Shown: positions 22,178 to 30,807, counted from the stretch's first letter. The stretch is 64,000 nt of DNA from Ramlibacter cellulosilyticus (GCF_014297465.1 NZ_JACORT010000007.1:124001-188000); one strand, 5' to 3'. The notes: generated by a model not told the origin, from the letters alone. Program-made: numbers and translations.

Positions 22178-23899
22178 TCAACGCTGGCAGGCGAAGCTCG
22201 CCGCCGACTCCTTGTCGCCACCCGTGTAGCGCGCAACCAGCGGGTGCGGGCACAGGGGGCGCGTGCGGTTGGCCGCCCAGTCGGACGGCACTTCGGGGTT
22301 GACACCGCCGGTGTTGCCGGCGCCGCGTGCGCTGGCGACGATGCGGTCGGGGGCCTGGCCCTTCTCGACCCAGTTCACCAGCGCCGTGAAGGCGTCGAAC
22401 TGGTCGGTGGCCGGGCCGCCGCGGCTGTGGCCCATGCCGGGCACGCGGTAGAAGCGGACGAAGTCGGCGGCCGTGCCTTCGTATTGCGCATCGACCGCCT
22501 CGTACCAGGTCGTCGTGTCGTCGACGGAGAACACCGGGTCGGAGCTGCCGTGGATGACGAGCATCTTCGCGCCGCGCTGGCGCAGCGTGTCCAGGCGCGT
22601 CTCGTTCGGCGGGGTCATGAACGACCAGGAGCTCTCCGCGTACACGCCGCTGGTGGCGAAGATCTTCGGTGCGTCCGTGTCGAAGTTGAAGGTCAGCGCG
22701 TAGTTCAGCGTGTCCGACAGGATGCTGGTGCTCGCCGGCGGCGAGGAGAAGATGAAGGCCACGGCGACCGGGTCGCGTGCCGCGCCCACCGAGTTGCGGA
22801 ACTTCCAGTCGGCCCAGCCGGTGGCGCGCAGGCCCGGGTCGTACGGCCAGCGCGAATACAGCTTCTCGCCGCGGCTGTTGCGCGCGCCGGTGTAGACGTT
22901 GCCCACCGCCGTCTTCTGCGCGGCGCTCAGGCAGGTGCCGTCGCGCGCGCCGGTGCAGGTGGGCACGTCGCGCTGCAGGTCGAAGGCGGTGCGGCATCCC
23001 TCGACGTCGTTGACGATGCCGTCGGCCACGCCGTCGAGCGCGTCGCACCTGGCGAGGATGGCGTTGGCGACCACCGTGCGCTCCGCCTGCGTGAAGCCGG
23101 TTTCCAGGTTGGTGTTCGTGGTCGCGACCGTCGCCCACTGCTGCGCGCCATAGAGCTGCGCCACGGCAGCCTTGGGCAGGTGGAAGCCGGGCGACAGCGC
23201 GAGGTAGCCGTCGTACTGGTCCGCGTAGCGCGTGGCGGCGACCATGGTGTGGCGACCGCCGTTGGAGGTGCCGCCGATGTAGGAGCGGTCCGGGCCCTTG
23301 CCATAGGCGGCCTTCACCAGCGCCTTGGCCATGGGCGTGAGCGTGCCCACCGCCATGTAGCCGTAGTCCAGGCGTGCCTGCGGATCCAGGCCATACAGCG
23401 GGTTCTGCGCGCTGCTGTGGCCGGCGTCGGAGCTGATCACCGCAAAGCCCATCTGCAACGCGTTCTGCAGCGGGCCGCCGCCGACGAAGCCGCCGTTGGC
23501 CTGCGACACGACACCGTCGGTGCCGCCGTTGCCCTGGTACAGGAAGCGGCCGTTCCAGTCCTTCGGCAAGCGCATCTCGAAGCCGATGGCATACGTCTGC
23601 CCGTCGACCGTGCTCACGCGCTGGTTCATCTTGCCCGTGACCAGGCAGTGCTCGCCAACCGGCTGGGTCGCATTCACCAGCGTGCCGGCCGCGACGACGG
23701 ACGCCGCCGTGATGGAGGTGTTCGCGAAGCTGAAGCCGCCGCCCGAGAGCGCGGTGCAGGACGACAGCGTCGCGCCCTGCGCAGCGGTGAGCTGCGGCAG
23801 CGGCAGCTCCGTTTCGATGGTGATGCCTTTGCCGCCGCCGCCACAGGCGGACAGCAGGACCGCGGCGGCGACGACGGTCGCGCGGAAGGTGATGTTCAA
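22178..23899 (-). CDS. Tannase/feruloyl-esterase family lipoprotein
   Basis: A 573-residue secreted esterase. The N-terminus MNITFRATVVAAAVLLSACG ends in an LSAC lipobox, so it is probably lipid-anchored. The nucleophile elbow is GGTSNGGRH near residue 200; DGVADGIVNDVEGC near 270 matches the family's calcium loop; HGSSDPVFSVDDT and PGMGHSRGG supply the catalytic Asp and His. The family hydrolyses phenolic esters such as gallates, ferulates or MHET. The start is TTG at 23899, overlapping the upstream hydrolase stop (TTGA) with GAGGAGA before it. Context suggests release of an aromatic acid that the neighbouring receptor binds. Confidence 0.88.
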   Translation of the reverse strand: MNITFRATVVAAAVLLSACGGGGKGITIETELPLPQLTAAQGATLSSCTALSGGGFSFANTSITAASVVAAGTLVNATQPVGEHCLVTGKMNQRVSTVDGQTYAIGFEMRLPKDWNGRFLYQGNGGTDGVVSQANGGFVGGGPLQNALQMGFAVISSDAGHSSAQNPLYGLDPQARLDYGYMAVGTLTPMAKALVKAAYGKGPDRSYIGGTSNGGRHTMVAATRYADQYDGYLALSPGFHLPKAAVAQLYGAQQWATVATTNTNLETGFTQAERTVVANAILARCDALDGVADGIVNDVEGCRTAFDLQRDVPTCTGARDGTCLSAAQKTAVGNVYTGARNSRGEKLYSRWPYDPGLRATGWADWKFRNSVGAARDPVAVAFIFSSPPASTSILSDTLNYALTFNFDTDAPKIFATSGVYAESSWSFMTPPNETRLDTLRQRGAKMLVIHGSSDPVFSVDDTTTWYEAVDAQYEGTAADFVRFYRVPGMGHSRGGPATDQFDAFTALVNWVEKGQAPDRIVASARGAGNTGGVNPEVPSDWAANRTRPLCPHPLVARYTGGDKESAASFACQR

Positions 23900-24720
23900 G
23901 AGGTCTCCTCGGGGGTGGAAGCGGGAACGCGGCGCGCGATGAAGTCCAGCACGTGGCGGTTGAACTCCTGCGGCTTCTCGAAGTACGTGGAATGGCCGGC
24001 GGCGTCGACGACGACGACCTCGCTGCCACGCACCAGCTCCGATACTTCGCGCATCACCGCCACCGGGACGATTGGGTCTTCGCTGCCGACGAGGAACAGC
24101 GTCGGGCACGCAAGCCCGCGCAAGGCGTCGATGGGGATGCAGCGGCCCGGCGCGAGCAGGCCGGCGAGCGCCTGGCCCCACGCGGGACCGGGGATGGAAT
24201 GCGCGCTCGGGTTGAAGTGGTTGATCTGCGCGTACAGCACCGCCTTGTCCGGGTGGTGTTCCAGGAACCAGCGCCCCAGCGAGCGCTGCTCGATCGCCAC
24301 GGCGCGCTGCGTGAGCTGGCGCTTCTGGAGGATGTCCAGCAGCACGGGATGGTCGATGGCCAGCGAGGTGTCGCAGGCGGCGAACGCGGCGACACGCGAA
24401 GGATGGTCCAGCGCCAGCTTGAGGCCGATCATCCCGCCGAGCGACTGGCCGACGAGCGTCACGCGTTCGATGCGCTCCGCGTCCAGCACCGCGAGCACGT
24501 CGGCGACGAAATTCTCCAGCGAGAACTCCTCCACCGGCGCGACGGAGCGGCCGAAGCAGCGGATGTCCATCGTCAGGCAGGTGTGCCGCGGCGTGAACGC
24601 CGGCAGCTGCTGCCACCAGGTGGCGGCGTTCGAGCCCGCCCCGTGCAGGAACAGGACGGCCGGGCCGTCGCCGTGGCGCTCGTGATAGATGCGGCGACCG
24701 CGCGATTCCACGAAAGGCAT
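23896..24720 (-). CDS. Alpha/beta-fold hydrolase (3-oxoadipate enol-lactonase-like)
   Basis: A 274-residue cytosolic hydrolase. FLHGAGSNAATWWQQL carries the oxyanion HG, GQSLGGMIG near residue 97 is the nucleophile elbow with Ser, GSEDPIVPVAV holds the acid and DAAGHSTYFEKPQEFN the catalytic His. The layout resembles PcaD and related ring-product hydrolases, but this family is too broad to fix the substrate. It lies between the tannase-family gene (overlapping) and a Bug gene (8 bases), forming a three-gene leftward operon. Confidence 0.88.
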   Translation of the reverse strand: MPFVESRGRRIYHERHGDGPAVLFLHGAGSNAATWWQQLPAFTPRHTCLTMDIRCFGRSVAPVEEFSLENFVADVLAVLDAERIERVTLVGQSLGGMIGLKLALDHPSRVAAFAACDTSLAIDHPVLLDILQKRQLTQRAVAIEQRSLGRWFLEHHPDKAVLYAQINHFNPSAHSIPGPAWGQALAGLLAPGRCIPIDALRGLACPTLFLVGSEDPIVPVAVMREVSELVRGSEVVVVDAAGHSTYFEKPQEFNRHVLDFIARRVPASTPEETS

Positions 24721-24728
24721 GCGGATCC

Positions 24729-25706
24729 TCAGTTGGCCTTCAGGTTCAGGCTGCGCACCAGCTGGCCCCAGCGCTCGGTGTCGCTGCGCACCATCCGGGC
24801 GTACTGCTCGGGAGTGGTGCTGAGCGGAACGAGGCCTTCGAACTCCAGCTGCTTGAGCAGCGCGGCGTCGCTCATGGCCGTCTTCAGCGCGGTGTTCAAT
24901 TTCTGCACGATGGGCGCCGGCGTGCCCTTGGGCGCCGAGAGGCCGATCCACGAGCTCACCGTGAGCTGCGGATACCCGAGCTCCGCGAACGTGGGCACCT
25001 GCGGCGCGTTGGCGCTGCGCTTGCCGCTGGAGACGGCCAGCACCTTCAGCTTGCCCGCCTGCACCGGCGCCAGCGCCGCGTTCGACGGGATCACGATGAC
25101 GGACACGACGCCGGCCAGCACGTCCTGCAGCGCCGGGGCGCCGCCCTTGTAGGGAACGTGCGTGAGCTGCACGCCGGCGGCGCGCTGCAGCTGCTCCATC
25201 ACCAGGTGGCCCGTGCTGCCCGCACCCGAGCTCGCGTAATTGATCTTGCCCGGTTCGCGCTTCGCCTGCTGCACCAGGTCCTGGAAAGTGGCGATGCCGG
25301 CGTCGCTGCGCACCACCAGCCACTGCGGACCTTCGCCGATGGCGCCCACGTGCTCGAAGTCCTTCACGATGTCGAAAGGCACGTTGTCGTAGAGGCCCTG
25401 CGCGATCGTGTTGAGCATGCCCGTCATCGTCAGCGTGTAGCCGTCGGGCGCCGCGGTCGCGCCCGCCTGCGTGCCGACGATGTTGCCGGCGCTCGGGCGG
25501 TTGTCCACCACCACCGGCTGCTTCAGCGTCTGCGACAGGTGCTGCGCCAGCGGGCGGATGGTGCGGTCGAAAGGGCCGCCGGCGGGCGCGGGCACGATGA
25601 TGCGGATCGGCCGCGCGGGCCAGTCGCCCTGTGCGTGGGCGGAAAAAGCGGTGGCGGCCAGGCAGGCCAGTGCGGCGGCGGCGAGCCGGCGGGTAATGCT
25701 TCTCAC
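24729..25706 (-). CDS. Bug-family periplasmic solute receptor
   Basis: A 325-residue receptor. The signal peptide MRSITRRLAAAALACLAATA ends at AHA near residue 25. WPARPIRIIVPAPAGGPFDR, VDNRPSAGNIVGTQ, APDGYTLTMTG and APQVPTFAELGYPQL are Bug landmarks. The start is GTG at 25706, preceded by GGAGA; it gives a correct signal peptide. First gene of the operon with the hydrolase and the tannase-family esterase, and divergent from a LysR gene. Confidence 0.93.
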   Translation of the reverse strand: MRSITRRLAAAALACLAATAFSAHAQGDWPARPIRIIVPAPAGGPFDRTIRPLAQHLSQTLKQPVVVDNRPSAGNIVGTQAGATAAPDGYTLTMTGMLNTIAQGLYDNVPFDIVKDFEHVGAIGEGPQWLVVRSDAGIATFQDLVQQAKREPGKINYASSGAGSTGHLVMEQLQRAAGVQLTHVPYKGGAPALQDVLAGVVSVIVIPSNAALAPVQAGKLKVLAVSSGKRSANAPQVPTFAELGYPQLTVSSWIGLSAPKGTPAPIVQKLNTALKTAMSDAALLKQLEFEGLVPLSTTPEQYARMVRSDTERWGQLVRSLNLKAN

Positions 25707-25802
25707 GTTGTCTCCTGGTGGACGGCCGTCGTGCGGCGCGTCTCTTGCGATGGCGCATCTTGGCCGCGGGAGCCATCGGTGCCAAATTAATTTCCGGGGG
25801 CA

Positions 25803-25823
25803 GGTATTAGACTTGCCCATACC
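25803..25823. promoter_or_regulatory. LysR-type operator GGTAT-N11-ATACC
   Basis: A perfect 5-N11-5 dyad of the classical T-N11-A type in the divergent region between the Bug and LysR genes. It ends at the base before the TTG that opens the lysR frame, so it would cover the lysR promoter or 5' end and allow tight autoregulation. Confidence 0.6.
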
Positions 25824-26777
25824 TTGCCCGATTCCGCCTCCGCCCTCCTGAACCGGCTCCTTGCCCGCGGCAAGTTCCGCCACGTGCAGGTGCTGCTGCA
25901 CCTCGCCGAGCTGGGCAGCGTGCAACGCACCGCCGACGCGATCGGCATGACGCAGTCGTCCGTGACCCAGACCCTCGCCTACCTCGAAGACCTGCTGGAA
26001 GTGAAGCTGTTCGAGCGCCACGCGCGCGGCGTGCGTCCCACGCCTGCCTGCGCCGACCTGCTGCCCGTGGCGCGGCAGATGATGATGGGCATCGCCGACA
26101 GCGCGGAGATCGTCGCGGCGAGGCAGAAGCTCGGCGAAGGCGTGGTGCGCATGGTCGCCTCCGCCGCCGCCATCAACGGCCTGCTGGTGGACGCCCTGCC
26201 GGAGTTCAGCGCGCGCGCGCCGGGCATCCAGGTGCAGCTGCGCGAAGCGGAAGGCGAGGACCAGCTGCTCGCCATCGCGCGCGGCGAGGTGGACCTCGTC
26301 GCCTGCCGCCGTCCGCCCGTCATTCCCGAAGGCTGGGAGTTCCACGCCGTACGCGAGGACCGCTTCGCCATCATCTGCCGCGCGGAGCATCCGCTCGCGC
26401 GCACGCGCCGCGTCGTGCCCTGGGCGGAGCTCGGGCAGCAGGGCTGGCTGCTGCTGCCCACGGGCCTCGCCGCGCGGGCGCGCTTCGACCAGCTCGCGCA
26501 GCAGTTTCCCGCGCCGCCACGCACGCATTCCATCGTGACGCGCGCCCTGCCCATGGTGGTGTGGCTCCTGCGGCGCGAGAACCTGCTCGCGCTGCTGCCG
26601 CTCAACCTGGCGCGGCCGCTGATCGAATCCGGCCTGCTCGCGGAAGTGCGTACGGCGCAGCTCGGCCCGATGGAAGCGATCGGCGTCCTGCAGCCGCAGG
26701 ACGGCCGCGGCGAAGCAGCCGGGCGCCTCGGCGAATTCCTGCGCGCGCGCAAGCCCACGAAAGGCGCGGCCCGATGA
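25824..26777 (+). CDS. LysR-type transcriptional regulator (GbpR-like)
   Basis: A 317-residue regulator. The helix-turn-helix is about residues 18-76 (KFRHVQVLLHLAELGSVQRT, then MTQSSVTQTLAYLEDLLEVK), the arrangement seen in GbpR/GalR-type LysR proteins with a short N-terminal extension. The first in-frame start is TTG at 25824, directly against the operator; a later TTG at 25853 is possible, and the mRNA could be leaderless. The TGA overlaps the ATG of the MFS gene. Confidence 0.9.
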   Translation: MPDSASALLNRLLARGKFRHVQVLLHLAELGSVQRTADAIGMTQSSVTQTLAYLEDLLEVKLFERHARGVRPTPACADLLPVARQMMMGIADSAEIVAARQKLGEGVVRMVASAAAINGLLVDALPEFSARAPGIQVQLREAEGEDQLLAIARGEVDLVACRRPPVIPEGWEFHAVREDRFAIICRAEHPLARTRRVVPWAELGQQGWLLLPTGLAARARFDQLAQQFPAPPRTHSIVTRALPMVVWLLRRENLLALLPLNLARPLIESGLLAEVRTAQLGPMEAIGVLQPQDGRGEAAGRLGEFLRARKPTKGAAR

Positions 26778-27976
26778 CGACGCAACGCAACGACGCCGGC
26801 GGCTGGGCCCCGCTGGCCATCACGACCGGCATCCAGTCGATGACCGCCATGGCGCTGCTGGCGCTGCCCGCGATGGCGCCGCGCGTGGCCGAAGCCGTAG
26901 GCGTGTCGGCGGCTTACGTCGGCCTCTACGTCGCGGCGGCCTATCTCGCGTCCATCCTCGCGAGCCTCGCTTCCGGCGCGGCCGTCGGCCGCTGGGGCAG
27001 CATCCGCGTGAGCCAGGCCTGCCTGGTGCTCTGCGCCGCGGGCCTGGCGCTGTGCGCGCTGCCGTCGGTGGCGACGATCGCGGCCGGCGCGGTGCTGGTG
27101 GGCTTCGGGTACGGGCCGATCACGCCGGCGAGCTCGCACCTGCTCGCGCGCACGACGCCGCCGCACCGCATGGCCGTGGTCTTCTCGATCAAGCAGACGG
27201 GCGTGCCGCTCGGCGGCGCGCTGGCCGGCGCGATCGTGCCCAGCCTGCAGCTCGTGGCGGGCTGGCAGTTCGCGCTGCTGTTCGTCGCGGGCGCGAGCAT
27301 CGCGTGCGCGCTCGTCGCACAAACGCTCCGCGCGGAATTCGACGCGGACCGCGACCCGAAGCGGCGGCTCGGCCTGGGCAACATCCTCGAGCCGGTCCGC
27401 ATGGTGTTCGCGGTGCCCGCGCTGCGCATGCTGGCCGGCTGCTCCTTCGTGTTCTCGGTGGCGCAGCTGTCGCTGACCACCTACCTCGTCACCTTCCTCA
27501 CCCAGGACCTCGCGTACGGGCTCGTCGCGGCGGGCGCGGTGCTGGCGATCTCGCAACTGGGTGGCGTGTTCGGCCGCGTGTGGTGGGGCTACGCCTCGGA
27601 CCGCTGGTTCGGCGCGCGCCGCATGCTGGCGTCGCTCGGCACGCTGATGGCGCTCGCCGCGCTGGCGGCCGCCTTGCTCCAGCCGGCGGTGCCGCATGCG
27701 GTCGTCGTGCTGGTCCTGTTCGTGTTCGGCGCGTCGGCGATCGGCTGGAACGGCGTCTATCTTGCGGAAGTGGCACGGCAAGCGCCTGAAGGCCGCGCCG
27801 GGATGGCCACCGGCGGCACGCTCGCGATCACCTTCCTCGGCAACGTCCTCGGCCCGCCGCTGTTCGGCAGCGTCTCGGCGGGCTTCGGCAGCTACCGCGC
27901 CAGCTTCGTCGTGCTGGCTCTGCCGCTGGCGCTCTGCGCCGTGGTGCTGTGGCGGGGCGTGCTGCGAAAGTCCTGA
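26774..27976 (+). CDS. MFS transporter
   Basis: A 400-residue permease with about 12 hydrophobic segments. The loop between helices 2 and 3 reads GAAVGRWGSIRVSQ, the MFS motif (normally G-x-x-x-D-R-x-G) without the Asp, and the second half has GYASDRWFGARRM with it intact. Co-translated with the LysR regulator (ATGA overlap). It probably exports or imports the compound handled by the divergent esterase/hydrolase/receptor operon. A Bug receptor and an MFS carrier in one module would give two uptake routes or one uptake and one export route. Confidence 0.9.
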   Translation: MTTQRNDAGGWAPLAITTGIQSMTAMALLALPAMAPRVAEAVGVSAAYVGLYVAAAYLASILASLASGAAVGRWGSIRVSQACLVLCAAGLALCALPSVATIAAGAVLVGFGYGPITPASSHLLARTTPPHRMAVVFSIKQTGVPLGGALAGAIVPSLQLVAGWQFALLFVAGASIACALVAQTLRAEFDADRDPKRRLGLGNILEPVRMVFAVPALRMLAGCSFVFSVAQLSLTTYLVTFLTQDLAYGLVAAGAVLAISQLGGVFGRVWWGYASDRWFGARRMLASLGTLMALAALAAALLQPAVPHAVVVLVLFVFGASAIGWNGVYLAEVARQAPEGRAGMATGGTLAITFLGNVLGPPLFGSVSAGFGSYRASFVVLALPLALCAVVLWRGVLRKS

Positions 27977-28056
27977 TGAGCCACGCGCCTCGGGAACTCT
28001 CCGCGTAGGACGGGTCATACAAGGCTCCTCCTTCCGTCCTACGTCCAGGAAATCCA

Positions 28057-28914
28057 TTGCTTCGTCGCCGCGCCTCCGTGCTGGGGGCCGCCACGCTGCT
28101 GCTCGCCGGCAGCGCGATGGCCGCTTCTCCCGCTACCCCCGCTTCTTCCTTGCCTCGTGACGCCGGGCTGCGCTGGGTCTCGTCCTCCGCGGGGCAGACC
28201 CTGGACCCCGCGTCGCGCCTGCGCCTGGCCCGCTCCGCCGCGGACCGCGCCGGCCTGGCCGAAGTAGGACTGGACTTCCGCGACGTGTACGGGCTCATCC
28301 ACGCGGAGACGAGCTGGGTGCCGCGCGACGGCAAGGGCAAGAACGGCGTCACCAGCGAAGGCCTCGCGCAATTCGAGCCGGCGACCGCGCGTGCCGTGGG
28401 CTTGCGCGATCCGCAGGACGCCGTGCAGGCAGTGCATGCGGCCGCGCGCCTGCTGCGCGAAGCCGCGGTGTGGAGCGCGCAGCGCATCGGTGGGCTGGGC
28501 CTGTCGGCGCAGCAGCGCGCGGCCAAGCTGCGCGAGGGCGTCTCCATCTACTACAACCTGTCGTCCCAGGCGCGCAGCGCATGGAACGGGCTGAACACGG
28601 ATCGCCTGCCCGTCGAAACGCAGAGGCACATCCGCAACCTGCGCGCCGGTGCGGCGCAGGCGGACCAACTGAATGCGCGCCTGGGCGGCCCGAGCCTGCC
28701 GCCGCTGCCGCCCGAAGAGCTCACGCGCGTGGCCACCACCAGGCGCGCTGCGCCGCAACCCGCAGGAACCATCGAGTGGTCCGGCAGCGGCGGCGAAGGC
28801 CCGAACGCGGGACGGCGCAGCTACGTGGTGCTGTCCGACGGCACCGTGCGCCCGCAGAAGAACGGCGAAGTCCCGGCAGGCGCGATCCAGTGGACGAAGC
28901 GGGGCAAGGGTTGA
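28057..28914 (+). CDS. Lytic transglycosylase-like (SLT domain) secreted protein
   Basis: A 285-residue exported protein. The signal peptide MLRRRASVLGAATLLLAGSA ends at AMA near residue 22. VYGLIHAETSWVPR places Glu84 where lytic transglycosylases have their catalytic acid (E-S/T-x-x-x-P), and TSEGLAQFEPATARAVGL is the GLMQ-MP-TA region in diverged form. The C-terminal 60 residues are low complexity and end in repeated-looking GTIEWSGSG and GAIQWTKRG. The start is TTG at 28057 with AGGA upstream. It would cleave peptidoglycan or assist cell-wall remodelling. Confidence 0.75.
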   Translation: MLRRRASVLGAATLLLAGSAMAASPATPASSLPRDAGLRWVSSSAGQTLDPASRLRLARSAADRAGLAEVGLDFRDVYGLIHAETSWVPRDGKGKNGVTSEGLAQFEPATARAVGLRDPQDAVQAVHAAARLLREAAVWSAQRIGGLGLSAQQRAAKLREGVSIYYNLSSQARSAWNGLNTDRLPVETQRHIRNLRAGAAQADQLNARLGGPSLPPLPPEELTRVATTRRAAPQPAGTIEWSGSGGEGPNAGRRSYVVLSDGTVRPQKNGEVPAGAIQWTKRGKG

Positions 28915-29009
28915 CCCTCGTCTGAGCCTCCGTTCGTCGACTGGCGGGAATACGGCGCTTGAGGCAAACTCCGCGCCCATTCGCCCGGTCGGGCTTTTCG
29001 GAGACACAG

Positions 29010-29840
29010 ATGCGCCGGATCCTGCTTGCAGCCCTCACCGCCAGTGCCCTCGCCGCCGGGTGCGCCACGGCACCCTCGCCCGCACCGGCCCCGGCGCCGG
29101 GCGGCCCCGAAGTGACGCTCACCCGCCTGGACTGCGGCAACGGCTTCAACGATTCCCGGCGCTTCACGGACACCTTCGCGTACAGCGACCCGCGCATGCC
29201 GTTCACGTTCAGCTGCTACGTGATCCGGCATGGCGACGACTACATGGTCTGGGACACGGGCTACGCGCCCGGCACGAACGCGAACGCGCCGAAGATCTCG
29301 CTGGCGGAGCAGCTCGCGCAGATGGGCGTGCGGCCCGAGCAGGTGAAGTACGTCGGCATCAGCCACTTCCACGCGGACCACACCGGCCAGCTCGCCACGG
29401 TCCCCGGCGCGACGCTGCTGATCGGCGACCGCGAGTGGGCCGGCATCACGTCGAAGCCGCCCATGCCAGGCGCCAATGTCGCCGGCTTCACGCACTGGAT
29501 CAGCGGCGGCGGCAAGGTCGAACCGCAGGCGGGGGACAAGGACGTCTTCGGCGACGGCACCGTGATGATCCTGCGCACGCCCGGCCACACGCCCGGGCAC
29601 CAGGCACTGCTGGTGCGCCTGAAGGAGAAGGGCCCCGTGGTGCTGGTCGGCGACGCCGCGCACTTCCACGAGAACTACCAGAGCAACGGCGTGCCGGGCT
29701 TCAACTACGACCGCGCGCAGACCATCGCATCGCTCGAGCGCATCAAGGGCATCGAGAAGAACACGCGCGCGACGATCATCATCCAGCACGACCCGCGCGA
29801 TATCGGGAAGCTGCCGGCCTTCCCTGCGGCTGCGCGGTAG
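29010..29840 (+). CDS. Metallo-beta-lactamase-fold lipoprotein, N-acyl-homoserine-lactonase-like
   Basis: A 276-residue protein. The N-terminus MRRILLAALTASALAAGC has a lipobox with Cys18, so it is lipid-anchored in the envelope. ISHFHADHTG gives the dizinc motif H119-x-H121-x-D123-H124; RTPGHTPGHQALLV supplies the third His and VLVGDAAHFHENY the bridging Asp. This spacing and the VGDA-x-H ending fit the AiiA/AttM lactonase group. Lactonase activity, and therefore quorum quenching in the periplasm, is inferred; other small esters or lactones are possible. I chose the ATG at 29010 because it gives the lipoprotein signal. Confidence 0.85.
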   Translation: MRRILLAALTASALAAGCATAPSPAPAPAPGGPEVTLTRLDCGNGFNDSRRFTDTFAYSDPRMPFTFSCYVIRHGDDYMVWDTGYAPGTNANAPKISLAEQLAQMGVRPEQVKYVGISHFHADHTGQLATVPGATLLIGDREWAGITSKPPMPGANVAGFTHWISGGGKVEPQAGDKDVFGDGTVMILRTPGHTPGHQALLVRLKEKGPVVLVGDAAHFHENYQSNGVPGFNYDRAQTIASLERIKGIEKNTRATIIIQHDPRDIGKLPAFPAAAR

Positions 29841-29972
29841 GCGAGCGCGCCAGCAGCGACTGCAGCAGCGCGAACCCGAGCGGCCATTGCCCATGGCCGG
29901 AGTCCACGTTTGCCAGTGGCCGGGCCCGGAGTTGCGCCAGCCTGGCACGATGAGCGGGACCGCCGCGGGCAC
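29841..29972 (-). pseudogene. Remnant of an RBBP9/YdeN-type serine hydrolase with internal deletion
   Basis: From a GTG at 29972 the minus strand reads VPAAVPLIVPGWRNSGPGHW, the N-terminus of the RBBP9/YdeN family up to GHWQ. After a shift of frame it reads VDSGHGQWPLGFALLQSLLA, which is that family's C-terminus (normally ...SGLGDWPEGxALL). The central part of about 110-130 residues, including the catalytic Ser, is missing. The 3' end runs into the lactonase-like gene. So a functional hydrolase was lost by an internal deletion. Confidence 0.65.
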
Positions 29973-30285
29973 GTCGTGCGGGGCCAGGGTCCAGCCCCGT
30001 CGGCATCGAGGGCGCCGTGGCGGGCGGTGGCGAGTCGGTCCATGCGGCCGATTCTGCGGAGCCCCGCGGCGAATCCCAACGAATCGTTCGTGCCTAGCTT
30101 ATGGGGCAGAAGCTCACGACGTTTCGATCTGAGGCGCGTGCCGTGCGCGCGTTCCGACGCGCCGCGTAGGACCGCGCCGCGAACGCCGCCGCGCGAAACA
30201 GTGTCTTGCATCTCCGTACCGTCCGTTTGCCTGCGCTTCGCGTTGCGCCGCGAGCATGGAGCTTCGAACAAGGAGTACACAAGAC
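29973..30285. other. Intergenic region before the RcnB-like gene
   Basis: About 310 bases. I see no gene. The AT-richer part around 30060-30110 (GAATCGTTCGTGCCTAGCTT) may hold the promoter for the rightward rcnB-like gene, but no convincing -35/-10 pair can be named. An AAGGAG ribosome-binding site sits at 30270-30275. Confidence 0.5.
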
Positions 30286-30738
30286 ATGAAGTTCAAGACC
30301 ATCGCCTCCAGCATCGTCATCGCGTCGCTCGGCCTCGGCTCGGTTTCCTTCGCGCAGCCGGCGCGCCACGAAGCCCAGCGCGATGCCCGCGAAGCGCGCC
30401 AGGACATCCGCGAAGCCCAGCGCGACCTGCGCCAGGCCGACACGCGCCGCGAAACGCGCGAGGCACGGCAGGACCTGCGCGAGGCGCAGCGTGACCTGCG
30501 CAACGCGCAGCAGGACCGCCGCGAAGCGCGCCGCTACTACAACGCGCGCAGCCCCGAGTTCCGCCGCGGCCACCGCCTGCCGCCGGAGCTGCGCCAGAAC
30601 CAGTACGTCGTGTCCAACTGGCGCGGCCACCACCTCTCCGCGCCGCCCCGTGGGTACCACTGGGTGCAGGTGGGGCCGGACTACGTGCTCGCCGCGATCG
30701 CGACGGGGGTGATCACGAACCTGATTCTCGGGTCGTGA
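30286..30738 (+). CDS. RcnB-family small exported protein with arginine/alanine repeat region
   Basis: A 150-residue protein. The signal peptide MKFKTIASSIVIASLGLGSV ends at SFA near residue 23. Residues 27-85 are a charged helical repeat built on REARQD(I/L)REAQRDLRQA, probably one long helix or coiled coil. The C-terminal part (GHRLPPELRQNQYVVSNWRG, then PPRGYHWVQVGPDYVLAAI) is the RcnB domain known from periplasmic nickel/cobalt homeostasis. The many Arg/Asp/Glu repeats precede it as an extension. The metal function is uncertain, since RcnB domains are also common in proteins of unknown role. Confidence 0.85.
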   Translation: MKFKTIASSIVIASLGLGSVSFAQPARHEAQRDAREARQDIREAQRDLRQADTRRETREARQDLREAQRDLRNAQQDRREARRYYNARSPEFRRGHRLPPELRQNQYVVSNWRGHHLSAPPRGYHWVQVGPDYVLAAIATGVITNLILGS

Positions 30739-30763
30739 GGGGAAGGGTCGCAAAAGCAGAAGC

Positions 30764-30788
30764 GGGGGCCGTCGGCCCCCGTTTTCTT
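30764..30788 (+). terminator. Rho-independent terminator after the rcnB-like gene
   Basis: GGGGGCC-GTC-GGCCCCC forms a 7-bp G+C stem (8 with the flanking C-G) followed by TTTTCTTT. It starts 25 bases after the stop codon. Confidence 0.9.
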
Positions 30789-30807
30789 TGCGTCGCGTGG
30801 AACTTCA

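Noticed and set aside
22178-23899. Calling the esterase an MHETase linked to terephthalate use
   Set aside because: The tannase family fold is clear, but I see no substrate-specific residues that separate MHET, feruloyl and galloyl esterases, and no terephthalate dioxygenase genes are adjacent.
22244-24685. An open frame of about 810 codons antisense to the tannase-family and hydrolase genes
   Set aside because: No domain, biased composition, and both sense genes have complete catalytic motifs.
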